DNA of 64,000 nt from Nymphaea colorata. Its lineage: Eukaryota; Streptophyta; Magnoliopsida; Nymphaeales; Nymphaeaceae. Positions within the stretch are counted from its first letter, which is position 1; every line of letters starts with the position of its first letter. The notes under the pieces were generated by a model that saw only the letters and a list, made by a program, of their open reading frames with translations, made no database searches and had not been told where the DNA came from. Where the stretch lies: NCBI RefSeq assembly GCF_008831285.2, contig NC_045143.1, forward strand, positions 23,688,302 to 23,752,301, in the 5' to 3' direction. Both the position numbers and the translations under genes were made by a program. Below are positions 10,018 through 23,100 of this stretch, one piece after another.

Positions 10018-13000
10018 AAATTCAAGGCTCTTCGTCCACCTTGCCAGCATTGTTATGCATCACACGTTGAGACTGGTATGGTGGCGAAGTTCCTATCTGG
10101 CCTATCTTCAGAATACTCTGTGGCAAAGTCTCAAATTCTAACAGGCAGTGAACTTCCAGATTTAGCAGACACGTATAATCGGCTGAGTCGTTTTGCAGCC
10201 ACTCTTTCTCAGACTACGCATGACACACCAGTCTCTGCACTTGTGATATCGGGAAGACGGGGCCCTAGTTCTTTTGGAGGCACTAGGGGACGTGGTACAG
10301 GCCGTGGTGCAGGACGTGGCAGATTTCAGTGCTCTTATTGTGGCAAAATTGGTCATCTAGAGGATCGTTGATGGGACAAACATCCTCACCTCAGGTCTAA
10401 TTTTTCCTCTGGACGTGGTGGAGGTAGAATCGCCACAAGCAAAGGGCCTTCTTCATCCCAAGCAACTCATTTCAAAGGCAACAATATCTATGGTTGAGTC
10501 TTCTACTGATCCTTCTATATCTATGTCATATTCTCTTAACTTAAGTAAGGATGAATATGATCGTGTTCTTGCTCAGAGGTCTGCCTCTACATCTACCAAT
10601 GCTACTGTTATAGATTCAGCATTCTCTGTTGGTGCTCCTACTGCTGATCCAGGTATGACATGGATGATAGACTCGGGCGCTTCTAGACATTGTTGTAATC
10701 AACCACAGAATTTTTCATCATTTGTCAGATTTTCTACACCACAGCATGTTAGGCTGGCTGATGGCAAGTTGTCCCATGTTTTGGGCAGCGGTGACATTTA
10801 CCTTCCACATTTAGGCACTATTACACATGTGCTGTATGCTCCTCAGTTTCCTATTAATTTGTTATCTGTGAAGCAGCTAGCTATCGACTTACAATGTAAA
10901 GTCATTTTTGAACCTGACTCTTGTTCTTTTCAGGACTTACCAACTGGGAAGATGATTGGTGCCGGCCATGAACGTGAGGGCCTTTATTTTCTGTCGATCC
11001 CAGTTGTTGCATCTTCAGTCCCTTCCAAGCCTTCTCCCTTCCAATGGCATCTCAGACTGGGTCATCCGTCAGTACCAAAACTTCGTCGCATGTTTCCAGA
11101 TATTCCTGCATCAGAGTCTTTCTTATGTGATGCATGCCAGATGGGCAAGCATACACGGAGCAGCTTTCCTTCGAGTCAGAGTTCGTCGAGTCATAGTCCT
11201 TTTGATCTCATTCATGTGGATGTATGGGGTCCTAGTCGGGTTCCTTTTCACTCGCGTTTTCGGTATTATCTTGTTTTGGTTGATGATTTTACTCGAGTCA
11301 GTTGGGTATTCTTGTTACGGGAAAGATCCGAAGTCATATGTATTCTTTCTAAATTTGTCAAGAAAATAAAAACTCAGTTTGGACTCATTGTCAAAAATAT
11401 TCGCACTGATAATGCTCTTGAATTCAAGTCTACCATTCTACTTCAGTTTTATGCCGACCATGGAATTCGACCTCAATATACTTGTCCAAATATGTCCCAA
11501 CAGAATGGTGTAGCCGAACGCAAACATCGACAACTCCTAAACGTAGCTCGTACCCTCATGTTACATTCTCACATGCCTGCCTATTTCTGGGGTGATGCTA
11601 TTCTTACTATGTGTTACCTCATTAATAGATTACCCTCTTCCTCCATTCAAGACCGTATTCCAATTCAAATTCTATATCCAGGGCATTCATTATTTCATTT
11701 ACCTCCCAAAGTTTTTGGATGCACTTGCTTTGCACACATCCTAGGCCCGAACAAAAGTAAACTTGCTGCCCAAGCCATCAAATGTGTCTTTATTGGCTAT
11801 TCAGCCAATCAAAAGGGATACAAATGCTTTGATCCCTTGACTAAGAAAGACATTATCAGTGCGGATGTTACCTTCTTTGAGTCTCGTCCTTATTTCCCTC
11901 CGTCAAGTCCCTCTTCGTCTGAGATGCATGCACCTATACCTCTTCCTATTCCACCAGTGTCACTTGAGTCATTTCCATCATCTCAACCTAGGTCACATGA
12001 ACGTTTTCTTGAGCCTCCGTTGGTTTACACTCGTCGTCTAGGTCCCTCTCTCAACCGTCCACCAGCATCGTCTCAAGAGGTAAGCTCCACTGATAAGACT
12101 GACTCAGGTTTAAGTGATGACCATTCTGCATCAGATCTCCCTATTGCTATTCGCAAGGGCAAGCGACAGTGCACCTTACATCCTATATCTAATTCTGTCT
12201 CTACTGCTCATCTGAGTACAAGTTTAGTACAGTTTGATCAAGCTGTATCTAGTCATGTTATCCCGTCCTCGCACCATCACGCCTTGTTAGATCCACGTTG
12301 GCGACAAGCTATGCAGGAGGAAATGGATGCTCTTCTTTCTCGGGAGACATGGGATTTGGTAGACCCCCCAACACACTGTGATGTGGTTGGATCATGATGG
12401 GTATTCACCATCAAGTATCATTCTGATGGTTCAGTTGAAAGGTTCAAGGCCCGTCTTGTCGCAAAAGGGTATACTCAGACTTATGGTGTTGACTTCTTTG
12501 AGACTTTTTCGCCAGTGGCCCGGTTGGGCACTATTCGACTGATTATATCTCTTGCTGTCCAACGAGAGTGGCCTTTTTTTCAATTGGATGTAAAAAATGC
12601 CTTTCTGTATAGAGACCTTTCTGAAATCGTCTATATGCAGCAACCACCTGATTTTGAGCGACAGGGGGAGTGTTCCAAGGTATGCAAATTAAAGAAGGCT
12701 ATTTATGGACTTAAACAGAGTCCCGGTGCATGGTTCCAAAAACTTACTGAAGTGTTATCTAAGTGTGGAGTTCGCCGGTCCCAGCTTGATCACTCATTGT
12801 TTATCAAGCGAGGCTCAGCAAGACTTGTGATATTGATTGTCTACGTGGATGATATTGTTCTTACAGGGGAAAATGATCAAGAGATAGCTCAAACAAAGGA
12901 GTTTTTACAGCAACACTTTGTTACAAAAGACCTTGGACAACTTCGTTATTTTCTTGGTATTGAGGTGGCTCGTAGTAATAAAGGAGTTATAGTGTCTCAA

Positions 13001-13795
13001 AGGAAATATGTTCTTGATCTTCTACACGAAACGGGACTATTGGGGGCTAAACCTGCCACACTTCCCATGAATCCTCGCATTCATATACATGATGATGACT
13101 CAGAGCCGTTTGACTCTAGATCTTACAGATCTCTGATAGGGAAACTGTTATATTTGACTGTCACTCGTCCCGACATTAGCTTTGTTGTGAATAAGTTGAG
13201 CCAATTCATGGAAAAACCCCGAAAAGTTCACTAGGATGCGGCTCTAATGATTGTAAGATACTTGAAATCAGCCCCGGGAAAAGGGCTATGATTCAAAAAA
13301 GGAGAATGTGTTGACATTGAGGCGTATAGTGATGCTGATTATGCTGGATCTCTAGATGACAGGAAGTCTACTACCGGTTTTTGTGTCTTTGTGGGCGGTA
13401 ATCTTATTTCCTGGAGGAGCAAGAAGCAGAATGTTGTGGCTCGTTCTAGTGCTGAGTCGGAATATAGGGCTATGGCTCAAACTGCGGCTAAAATGTCGTG
13501 GGTTAGATCACTACTTTTAGAGTTGGGTGTTTCAGTGAATTTCCCAATGAAGATGTATTGTGACAACAAGGCTGCTACATATATCGCTAACAATCCTGTC
13601 TTCCATGAGAGGACTAAACACATTGAAGTGGATTGCCACTATATTCGGGACTTAGTTCAAGGAGGAATTGTTAGCACCATTCATGTCTCTTCAGAAGATC
13701 AGGTAGCAGATATTCTCACTAAAGCTCTTCCCATAGGCGATTTCCTGAGATGTTGTAACAAGCTAAACATGATTGATATATATGCTCGAGCTTGA
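10018..13795 (+). pseudogene. E4 gag-pol, inactivated
   Basis: Gag C-terminal part (MVAKFLSGLSSEYSVAKSQ at 10078) and zinc knuckle (CSYCGKIGHLEDR, near 10330-10368) come first. Protease is MIDSGASRHC at about 10664. The integrase zinc domain is HLRLGHPSV with CDACQMGKH, and its core shows [17 protein letters not shown] and [12 protein letters not shown] shows [37 protein letters not shown] and YVDDIVLTG. RNase H ends the frame ([19 protein letters not shown]). Damage: TGA at 10369-10371, a frame change around 10450-10490, TGA at 12395-12397, TAG at 13232-13234 and TGA at 13289-13291. The last two fall where relatives have TGG, as expected from C-to-T change on the other strand. Between 10490 and 12394 the frame is intact. 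Confidence 0.9.
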
Positions 13796-13802
13796 GGGGG
13801 AG

Positions 13803-13979
13803 TGTTAAAGATACAAAAGGGGTTTTATGAAATATTAGGAAGTTAGGGAGGATTTCTTTAAATGTTTTGTTATTTTTATTGGACTTCTTTTGTAATTTCC
13901 CTAATCCTAATCTCTTAATAGAGATTAGGGTCACGTAATGAAGTAATTTTTTCCACCTCTCTCTCTCTCTCTCGCAACA
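13803..13979 (+). repeat. E4 3' LTR
   Basis: It begins TGTTAAAGATAC directly after GAGCTTGAGGGGGAG and most likely ends CTCGCAACA; an end at 13997 is also possible. The core AATCTCTTAATAGAGATTAGGG matches the E3 LTR. No target duplication can be tested because the 5' end is missing. Confidence 0.75.
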
Positions 13980-14045
13980 TCTACAATATGATATTCATAC
14001 AAAAAAGAAAAAAGCTTATAAAATGTGGTGAATGATAAACATTAC

Positions 14046-14135
14046 CTTTTGAATTGCTTTCCAAGAGGAGCTATCCTTTTTGTGTGGCTTAGGGAATACA
14101 GGTTTGGAATGAATAGCCCATAAATCATCAGGAGT
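14046..14135 (-). CDS. PHOT2: PHOT2 coding exon 11 (pre-kinase linker)
   Basis: Thirty codons, phase 0 at both ends, reading [20 protein letters not shown] and ending SWKAIQK. The acceptor is TTTTGTGTAG and the donor GTAATG. This is the conserved linker just before the kinase domain. The next exon should open with the kinase start (the GLHHF region in known phototropins) but is not found in the 14 kb that remain in the window. Confidence 0.93.
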
Positions 14136-17100
14136 CTACACAAAATATCATACCAAATCCATATCAAAGGTTCATGATCAAGATCATTATACAAAATTTT
14201 CAGTATGGCAACAGTGAAAAGGTCTAACTCGGTGCACGAATGTAACAGAACACTTCTGTGGCCTGCATAAAAATTGGCATGTCCTGCATTCTCATAATAG
14301 TCTCTGGGTCGCATATGAGGAACTTGCTGCTCTATAAATGTTTGTGATGCTTTCACAATCCTTCTCAGAAGCTAAGAGGTAGAAGCAGCTTGAAACTTTC
14401 TTATTGTTAAAAAAAAAAAACTTTTATAACAATTGCTTGCTCAAAACTAGATAACACTAATTGACCACTGAAGTAAGTTTCAACTCTTCGATTTACCATT
14501 TTTTACCATTCTTTAGAGCAACGTGGGCTTATAATTCAAAACCATATAGAAAAACTCATTGCCATTAAGAATAATATGAACACATTATTAGCACCAGGCT
14601 CTTTAGTATACATTCTAAATTTTGAAGAGAAAAATAGTGCCTTCAAATCCTTCTTGTGACATCCAATGCCATGAAGTCTAAGATATGAAGTAGCAAAGCA
14701 TGTCACAGCTGCATGAAGTTCTCTCTTCTTTGTATGCATTCTCATAAAACTTAACACCCATGCATGACAATGGATATATATTTTTGTTCCTTTTGCATTA
14801 GCCACTGTTGCAAACAATCACAACTTGCTTTTCTATTGTAGATTGTCATGAATGAATGTGTTCCAGTTTTCCAAATCAACCAAACAAGCCAATCCACTAT
14901 GAAGATCCTAATAAGTACCTAAAGTTCCTAATAAGTTTGTGTCTTATGAAACCATTTTACCTAAGTTTAGAGCTTGCTTAATGACCATGTATTCCTATCA
15001 TGTAATTATAATAAAGCAAAAGATAAAATTGATGGCAAGCTATGCATAGAGAACTAGAAGCATTAAAACATGTCAACAGTGGGGACATACAATAGTTACC
15101 AATAGATAAGAAAATTATAGGTTGTAAATGAAGGTATAAAGTTAAAACTGAAAGCGGGAGATCCCTTGAAAAATATATGTTCTGCGTATTTGTAGGAGAA
15201 TCTCTTATGTCTTCACACTGTAAGAAGCAGCAAAATGTATCACCATTATTTACTGAAGCAGAGTATAAAGCCATGGCACCTACTTACACAGAAATAGTGT
15301 AGTTGAGGCTACTACTCGAGATATGGTGGTCCATATGAAGGAGCCCAAACTATGTTGTGATGACAAGAGTTTCATATACTTCAATGGCCACATGAAGCAC
15401 ATAAAGTGGACTGTGATTATGTTAGAAAGGAATATAAGAAATAAGTTATTTATCTATGTACAAATTATGTGTATATATTTACAGTACTATGTCTCATATG
15501 TATATACTTATGTGTGTGTTCGTTTGTCTGCATACTTTTTGCTGTTATATTGCTTATCAAGATTGCCTACACTGCCTGAATGTTGACAGCCCCAACTGCT
15601 AATGTCTTTTACTATGGTCTGCTTGCATAATTCATATGCACTTGTTATATACATGAAATTTCTTATGTGCATTTTTCTGTCACTCTAGGAGCCTTTGGAA
15701 TTTCATTTCTGCCTGAGCTTCCTGAGATTTATTTTGAGATTATGCCCATCACAATGATTATACTTTTGATGCAAGCTTCCCATTGTTTTCCTAAAAATCC
15801 AATGTTGATGTATTCACAAGAGAACATCCCAGGAAACAGTGGACTATTTTGCATACCGTATGCTAACTATTTTCCAGCACAGGAACAATACCTTACCAAA
15901 TTCGCATCTGGGAGTTCACGAACTGCTTCATCAACATTCTCAGCAGTGGCTTTCACCTGAAGACAAATAAGCCTCTAATAAGTTATATCAAACCAAAGTA
16001 AAATGGAGCCCAGTTACATACAGTTTTATTCTTGAGGACATGGGAATCATATATCCTTACTACCAATATCTAGTTGCCTACTGATGCATGCATTTAAGGT
16101 GTGTTTGGGTGACACTCTTAAACGCCATTTTGAAAGAAAAATGTTGTTTTGCCTCCAACCACATTTAAAGCATGTTTGGGTGATGGTCAAAACTGAATTT
16201 GTGAAAAACCCAGTTCTGAAAAAATGATTTTTTTCAAAAGGGCGTAAATAACCCCTCCCCACCTCTCCTTGCACAAAGCAGGTTTTGGAAACTAGAAAAA
16301 AAGCATGTTTTCACAAAACCTGGTTTTCAAAATATGTCACTTTTTTAGGGTATCATCCAGACACAACCTCAATTTGCAACTTGTCATAGGTCCATAATGG
16401 TAGACCGTAGCCAACTAAGGCAGTGCACTTTATATATAAAAAAAAGAAAAGAAAAAAGAAATCAACAACATAATGGAAGCAAAACCTACAGCCAACAATA
16501 GGGAGGAAAATGGCCAATCCTTCCTTAGAAGCGGCCTCTGCTAGATTCATTAAATGTAGTATCAGTCTACAAGCTACAAGTAGTACATGACGCATGATCA
16601 CCATTTCTTTTCACAAATTTTTGAACTGAATATTTCTCTTTGCAATTCAATAAGCTGCAAGGGATATAAAGGGTAACAGAACATTTACTCTCTTACCTCT
16701 TTAGCGATCTCCAAATTAAGCTAGTTGTTTTCATGTTTAAAGTTTTAAACCAATAAAAATAACTCCATTATCATTAATTAGTAATCAGTCTTCAATATAC
16801 ACAAAAACATATGAGTTAAATACAGAAAAATAGAATTACACTAAAATAATAAAAAGAAGTTGGGTCCATGTATTTGAGGTGCCAGCCCCAGGCACTCATT
16901 CAAAGATCTCGCTACATTCTTAGATTACCATTTCTTCTTGAATGACATGCATAAAGATTTCTTCATTTTTCCATATATCGTTACTGTTTTTCCTATTTAT
17001 AAAATTTAATTATTAAATATATACTTCTAATTTTTTAAGAACTAAGAAATTTCTCGAAATGTTCGCTTTATTCCTCACAATTTCAAGATATCTATTCTGA

Positions 17101-20100
17101 AATTCGTCCTATTCCCACTACTCCAAATAGTGAATGCAAACATTGTCCTCAGTTTTCAAATGTTACTGAACTTTTAAGTTTCATACTTCACCCACAAATT
17201 ATTACAAAATGCTCATTAAGAAATCCCATCTAAAGAATGCTGACAATAGCACTTGTATCCATGAATGATAAAGCTAATCTATGCCTAACAGCTAACATGA
17301 AATCATTAATTAGTAAGAATATGCTAAATAAAAAATTTCCGTGATGAAGAAAGCATAAATCTCTACCAATTTAGTGCTCTCCATTTCTGAGGCTTCTGAA
17401 AGACGATTTTGAAGAGGCTGAACATGATCACTTCCATCTAATTGGACACCAATGAAGTATTGAAGTGCACCCTAATAAGAAGATTGCAGCCAATTAGATG
17501 ATTTTGCGGAAAAGTCAGAAAGAACCAGATGCATTGTAACAACTAAATGATGAAATTTTGCAAAGGTTCAATAGTGAACTTCTAAAACAGAATTATTAGG
17601 ATGGTACTCCCAAAATTCACCTTCTGGTCACGCATAGGCTGCAAATGAAATAAGTTCCAAAACTTTTTCCCTGCAAAGATGTAAAATGAAAAGCTTAGCA
17701 TCTCCAGAAATTTTTTATGATCACTTAGATCATTCATTTCATTCCCTAGGATTTTTAGAAAAATGTCATTAGCCAATGTGTCTATAGATTTGCATTATAC
17801 TCAAGAATAAAACTATCAAAGGCTCACCATTCTTTGTGTAGTTAATCAACTGAACAGTGACTTCCCTTTGTTCTTTAATAGCATCTCTTATTTTGGATAC
17901 AGCTTCTTGATCAGTTTCAGGACCTTGGAGAAACCTGTTGAATCCATTTTTCACCAACATTATCTATGAGTTTGTCCTCTAATAAAAATCAAAACTACCA
18001 TTTGAAGTTTCCTATGACAAAGAAACCATTAGAGTTCATTTTCCTAAGGGAGTAATCCTAGTTAATGTTACAGGAAGTAGCCAGATAGATACATTTTTGT
18101 CAATTAGACAAGTTAAAAATGTATAGGAAGAAAAAAAGATTTCAAGGTTAAGTTCTTCCATTTAGGATCTGTAACTAATTGGAACTTTGCAGGATTTTTT
18201 TTTTTTTTTCCAAACAGGTTCTTCTATATATGTAAATCTTCAAATTGAAATCAGGAAGATACCAGCAAGGTAGTAGATATTATTCCAGCACTTGGAGAAG
18301 AATTTTCTTCCCTAAGAGAGCAACTGCAGTTAATATTCATACTTATGTCCTTTTTTCCAAATTTGTGATCTTTTGTATATGCTGCACACATTACAAGCAC
18401 TACTTGAACTAGAAAGAGGAAAGAAAGTCTGCAATGGAAACTGCCATGTAGCCCTTCCTCTTTGCAAATTTTCTATATCTTCGTGATTAATAAACTTGAG
18501 TAATGAGAACAAAATCCTACTGCAAGAAAGTAATGTTATTTGGATGTTTATTTATTGTAACATATATAATGTAGACAAAAGCCTTAGGTAGTCGATCTAA
18601 CCCAGGGACTAGTCATGACTAGGCAGATCGAGGCACTCCATAAAACACAAAAGCAAGAATGAGAAAAAAAATACAACTAAATTTTGAAATCTTTCATGCA
18701 TCTATTTTCAGAATTTTGAACAACGCTTCATACATGTCATAGTTATATACTGTGCACAACAAGCACAACTAATTCAACAAGTTTAAGAAATGATCTGACA
18801 ACTTAAGACACACAGACTAATCTTTAAGGAAAAAGGGCAGCAACTACTATGGTATAAACATGCAAAAGACAAGCAGGAAAGTATATGTACATTACAAATA
18901 TTCAGATTTTATAGCATGCATTAACGACACTACAGAAAAAAAATTTAAGAAACACAGGCATTTAACTATACTAGGAAAAGAAAAAAGGCATTTAGTGAAT
19001 TAACACTACGAACTCTGCAACACACAAACATGCAAAATCTGTTCAACATTCTATTCTGGCAAATAGTTATGATCATCTAATATTTGCAACAAATAAAACA
19101 TGACTAATTTACCAGCAACTATACAGGAACTGTGATATCTAATAGGAAAAATTGTAAGACCAGCACAAAAAATTTTAAAGATGAAGAAAAAGGAAGGATG
19201 GTAACAAAAGCAGAAAAGCAAGAAAAAGAAAGACAATGGGAAGAAGGGAAAAAATGTGGAATAAGAAAAAAAGAAAGGAATAAGGGAGGTACAAATAAAT
19301 AAAGGGAGGCTTTGTAACGACTCAGCCCAAAACTGACAAGAGGGCCCAATATATGGTGGATCTCAATGCGCTCACAGCTAGCTTTAGCTTGCATCCTATA
19401 AGGCTATGGACCAAGACGACCAGACTTTGGCATCCTAAAAGCTAGACTTGGGTTGTACGCAGACAAGGTGATGAAGCAACAATAAAAAGAAAAAGAAAGG
19501 TCAGAATGAAAACAAAAATGGAGGAAAGGCATATCCTCACTGAAGTCATACAATAGAAGGATCTAGCTTTCAATAGGTTTACTTATTGAAGTCATACATA
19601 TCCTAGAGAAAAAAAAAGTAGTGACTAAATCTGTGCTCGACCACTTACTTTAAATATTAACTGTTTCCATCTAAGGCAATCCATAAGCTATTTTGAAGTG
19701 CAAAACTTGTCAGAAAAATCCCTGTCTTTTAAAGGGGTTAAAATGCTCAACTATTTCAAGAGGGATGCTGAATAACTTGTGGGCGGAGACATGCAAATAA
19801 AAACCATGGAGCTCTATCATCTATGTCTTAGTTTCCCAAAATATAATCAACCTTTAGTATCAAGTACAGTTATGTAACGTTCGGCATTTTCAGGTGGGTC
19901 GGATAAGGTCCAGACCCGGACCCGAGCCCACTTGCGTGAGGCGCCCGACGCGGGGGCCTCTTCCCCCTCGTCCTCCACTTCGTCTTTTTCCTTTGGCTCG
20001 ACCGTGTGAGAAGAGGAAGGCGGTAGTGTGGCGACAACGATGCTTGGGCCGACGGGGGAAGGACAACGGCGGCGGCGACAGCGACGGCGTTGCACAGGTA

Positions 20101-23100
20101 AGCCGTCGGTCTCCCTCTCCCTATCCCTTCTTTCTCCCTTCTTCTCCTCCACCACTCTCACCCACTGTCGCCCTCTCTGTCTGTCTCTCCCATGCTATGC
20201 CCGTCTCTCCGCCTCTCCCACACTGTCTCGCCCTCTCTGTCTATGCACCTCACTCTCTCCTTCCCCTTCCCGCCAGCTCTCATCCGCACGTTCCCTATCC
20301 TTTGCTGCCCTCTCTTGTCTCTCCCCTCTTGTCCGACATCTCTCTCTCAGTCTCTCCTCTTTGTCAGCGCCCTCTCCCACTTGTTTTCAGCCTCCCACAC
20401 AACTACCGTGGGCTTCTTGTAACGACAGACCCCTCTCTTAAACCACCTTTCCATTGATTTTGACTTTTGGTGACTGTTGGTTTGGATTTGCAGCTAGGGG
20501 ACACATCTTTCCCCTCATACCAGCGACTAGAATGTGTTGGTGGTGGAGGCAGCGATCAATCGTTGATGTTGGAGCTCAATCGAACTCTTGAAGTGGCTGC
20601 CGGGAGCACTACGACAGTTTGAATTCTAAGATTGGGGTGAGAAAGGCCTAATCGAGCTTAGATTGTTGTAATTTTCTGTTGGAGTACATATAATTATTGT
20701 TTGAGCATGCTAGAATTACAAATTGATGATTTAGAAGGCATGCTAGAGATGTCGCTATTTTGGGGAAGTTTATGCCCATTTTGAGACGGACGAGGACCTA
20801 TGTGCATAAGTGTTTTTCTAGCATGATGTGTTGATCTTCGAAGCAATAGGGAAGCATGGTAGAGATTGTGATGTTGTGGTGAAGGTTTAGAACCGTTTTA
20901 GCAAGCTTGGGAAATAGGCTTCTATTGATGTATATATGCGTTGTATGTTGAGAATCTTAATAGTAGGGAAGACGCCTCAACTATGGAAAACAAGTGAGAA
21001 TCGCACATGTGATAAGTCGAATATAAGTTTGAGTTCTAATCGTTGGTGGCAACCTCGTGGGTTGGGAAAAGACCCTTTTTGGAGGGCTTCGTGGGTCGAC
21101 ACCCATTTGAGGCGAAGACATGCCTCGATGATGGTATTTTCAGATTTGTATCGATTGTAAGCGAAACGAGTAGAGAACTTACCATTTGGTTATGTTTGCA
21201 GGTACACCGGGCACGTCAAGTAGGCCTTCAGCAACGTGGGTCCTAGTTCGAGGTGTTTAGTAGACGCACGACAGGTATGGCGGCATTCCAAGCAAATCCC
21301 TGCTTGGGCAATTGTGTGAATGTGTGTTCCTACGATCGTGATATCCTAGGATTGTGATGTGATTGATGGATTGTTTTGTGAATGAATGTGTGTATGCATG
21401 CAAATTGTTTGATATATGATGTGATTTGTTTTGAAAGGCTATGAGAAGCATGTTTTGAAAATGTTACGCATTTGCATGTGCATGCTAGAATTGATAACTG
21501 TTTAGGACAGATGAGGTGGGGTATCGAGTCGAGTATCTCCTCGACCCCAATTATGTATTAGAAAGCATCCTAGAATGATAATTGTCTAGGACAGATACGA
21601 GCCAATCACGGATCCAGACTACTCTCTGTGGTTTGGCTAAGTTTTGAAGGGTGTGACTGATGTGTGTGATTGTGAATGATTTGTCATGTGACAAGCTATG
21701 TTTTGGAAATCTATTAGAAGTATGTTTTGAAAATGTTATGCATTTGCATGTGCATGCTAGAATTGATAATTGTTTAGGACAGATGAGGTGGGGTATCGAG
21801 TCGAGTGTCTCCTCGACCCCGATTGTGCATTAGGGGGCATCATAAAATGATAATTGCATAGGACAGCTACGAGCCATCACGGATCGAGACTACCCTTCGG
21901 GATTTGGCCAAGTTTTGAAAGATCTGATTGATGTGTTTGATAAGATGTGAATGTTGTGATTTGTTGCATATGTATTGCCGTGGGCAATAATGCAATTGAT
22001 TGAAATTGGAGGGTAGTTGTACCCGTATTGTATGACGGCTAGCTATGATTGTTAATGTTATGTGTAGACCTCGTGTGGAGGCAATTGGAGGTGTGGATGG
22101 ACTCGTGAAGTGTACCAACCTCATGAGCTAGCCAGTCATTTTGTGAATGTGCTATTATAATGATAATAATGAAAGAATAAGAGATGAGAGGCCAGTGGGA
22201 TGTGGCTATGTGTTTGGGAGACGTCTGCTTTCGCCACTGGTCTCGCCTGTTTGGAGCGCAGGTAGTGCAAGGCCCCAGGGTACTGTTGTGTGATGTGCTT
22301 GGAGCGTTGGGCTCCCGCCTTCCCAAGCTGGGTGTCCTAGGGAAGGCTGAGTATCTCTCCTTGGAATTCACATATCCATGGATGAGTGCTCTATCGCTGC
22401 AGCGGATGAATGGATCCATACTGTTCTGGGCCACCACGGGGGTTGTCTCTCGGCTATGGGCCGCCCGCGGTGTGCGCGTGCCTGTGTTTGCACCCACAGG
22501 AACTGTCAATTCACTAAAGCTAATGAAAATGAATGTATGTGAATGAAATGTGTGTGAACGAATGTATGTGATTGATGGGCATGTGAATGCTATGACTGAA
22601 ATGGAATGTTTAAGCATGTCTTGCATGTGATTGAGATTGTGTTACTGTGGCCTTTTCATGTTGTGGTCTATGTTAGGAGTTTTCTTGGCAAATGATGTGC
22701 CTATGTCCTGACACTACATGACGATATATTGTTTTTATGATTGTTCTCAGATTTGAGCCCTACCTAAGAGGGTTTGGAATTTTTCTGGCTTGTTGCCATA
22801 CTGCGAAGGCTAAGCCCTCTGTTGTTTCATTTCTCAGGTTTTGGTGGACCAGGGGCAGCAGGTTGAGCAGATGGCTTCACTCACATCCTACTGAGGAGGT
22901 TTTGGGTCTTTTGTAGCGCTGCCGCTTCTTATTTTGATTGTATTATTGTCTTGTTTTTGTTAGACATCAATTCTATGTTTTGGGACATTTTTATCATACA
23001 CTTAGATGTGATTTTGTATGAATCTGTTGACGGATCTTGGTGTATGGGTCCGGGTCTGGACCCGATCCAGTATGTCCTTGTTAGGGCATACTTATATTAG

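Larger units (their letters stand above)
10018..13979 (+). mobile_element. Copia element E4 lacking a 5' LTR
   Basis: This is a plus-strand copia element with gag, protease, integrase, RT, RNase H, polypurine tract and 3' LTR (13803-13979). I find no 5' LTR or primer site in front of gag. It is a close relative of E3. Its right border lies only about 65 bp from a phototropin exon (14046-14135), inside the following intron. Several nonsense codons make it inactive. Confidence 0.82.

Noticed and set aside
1-13979. Search for the phototropin kinase exons
   Set aside because: No GSGDTGS-, DLKPEN- or DFDLS-like coding was found on the minus strand between or within the copia elements.
19847-20457. 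Several overlapping open frames at the end of long LTR A
   Set aside because: Low complexity (CT-rich) and not kept in copy B; no start context or domain.
22184-22546. 120-codon plus-strand frame in long LTR A
   Set aside because: The corresponding place in copy B (42791-43051) has a stop and changed frame, so no coding constraint is visible.
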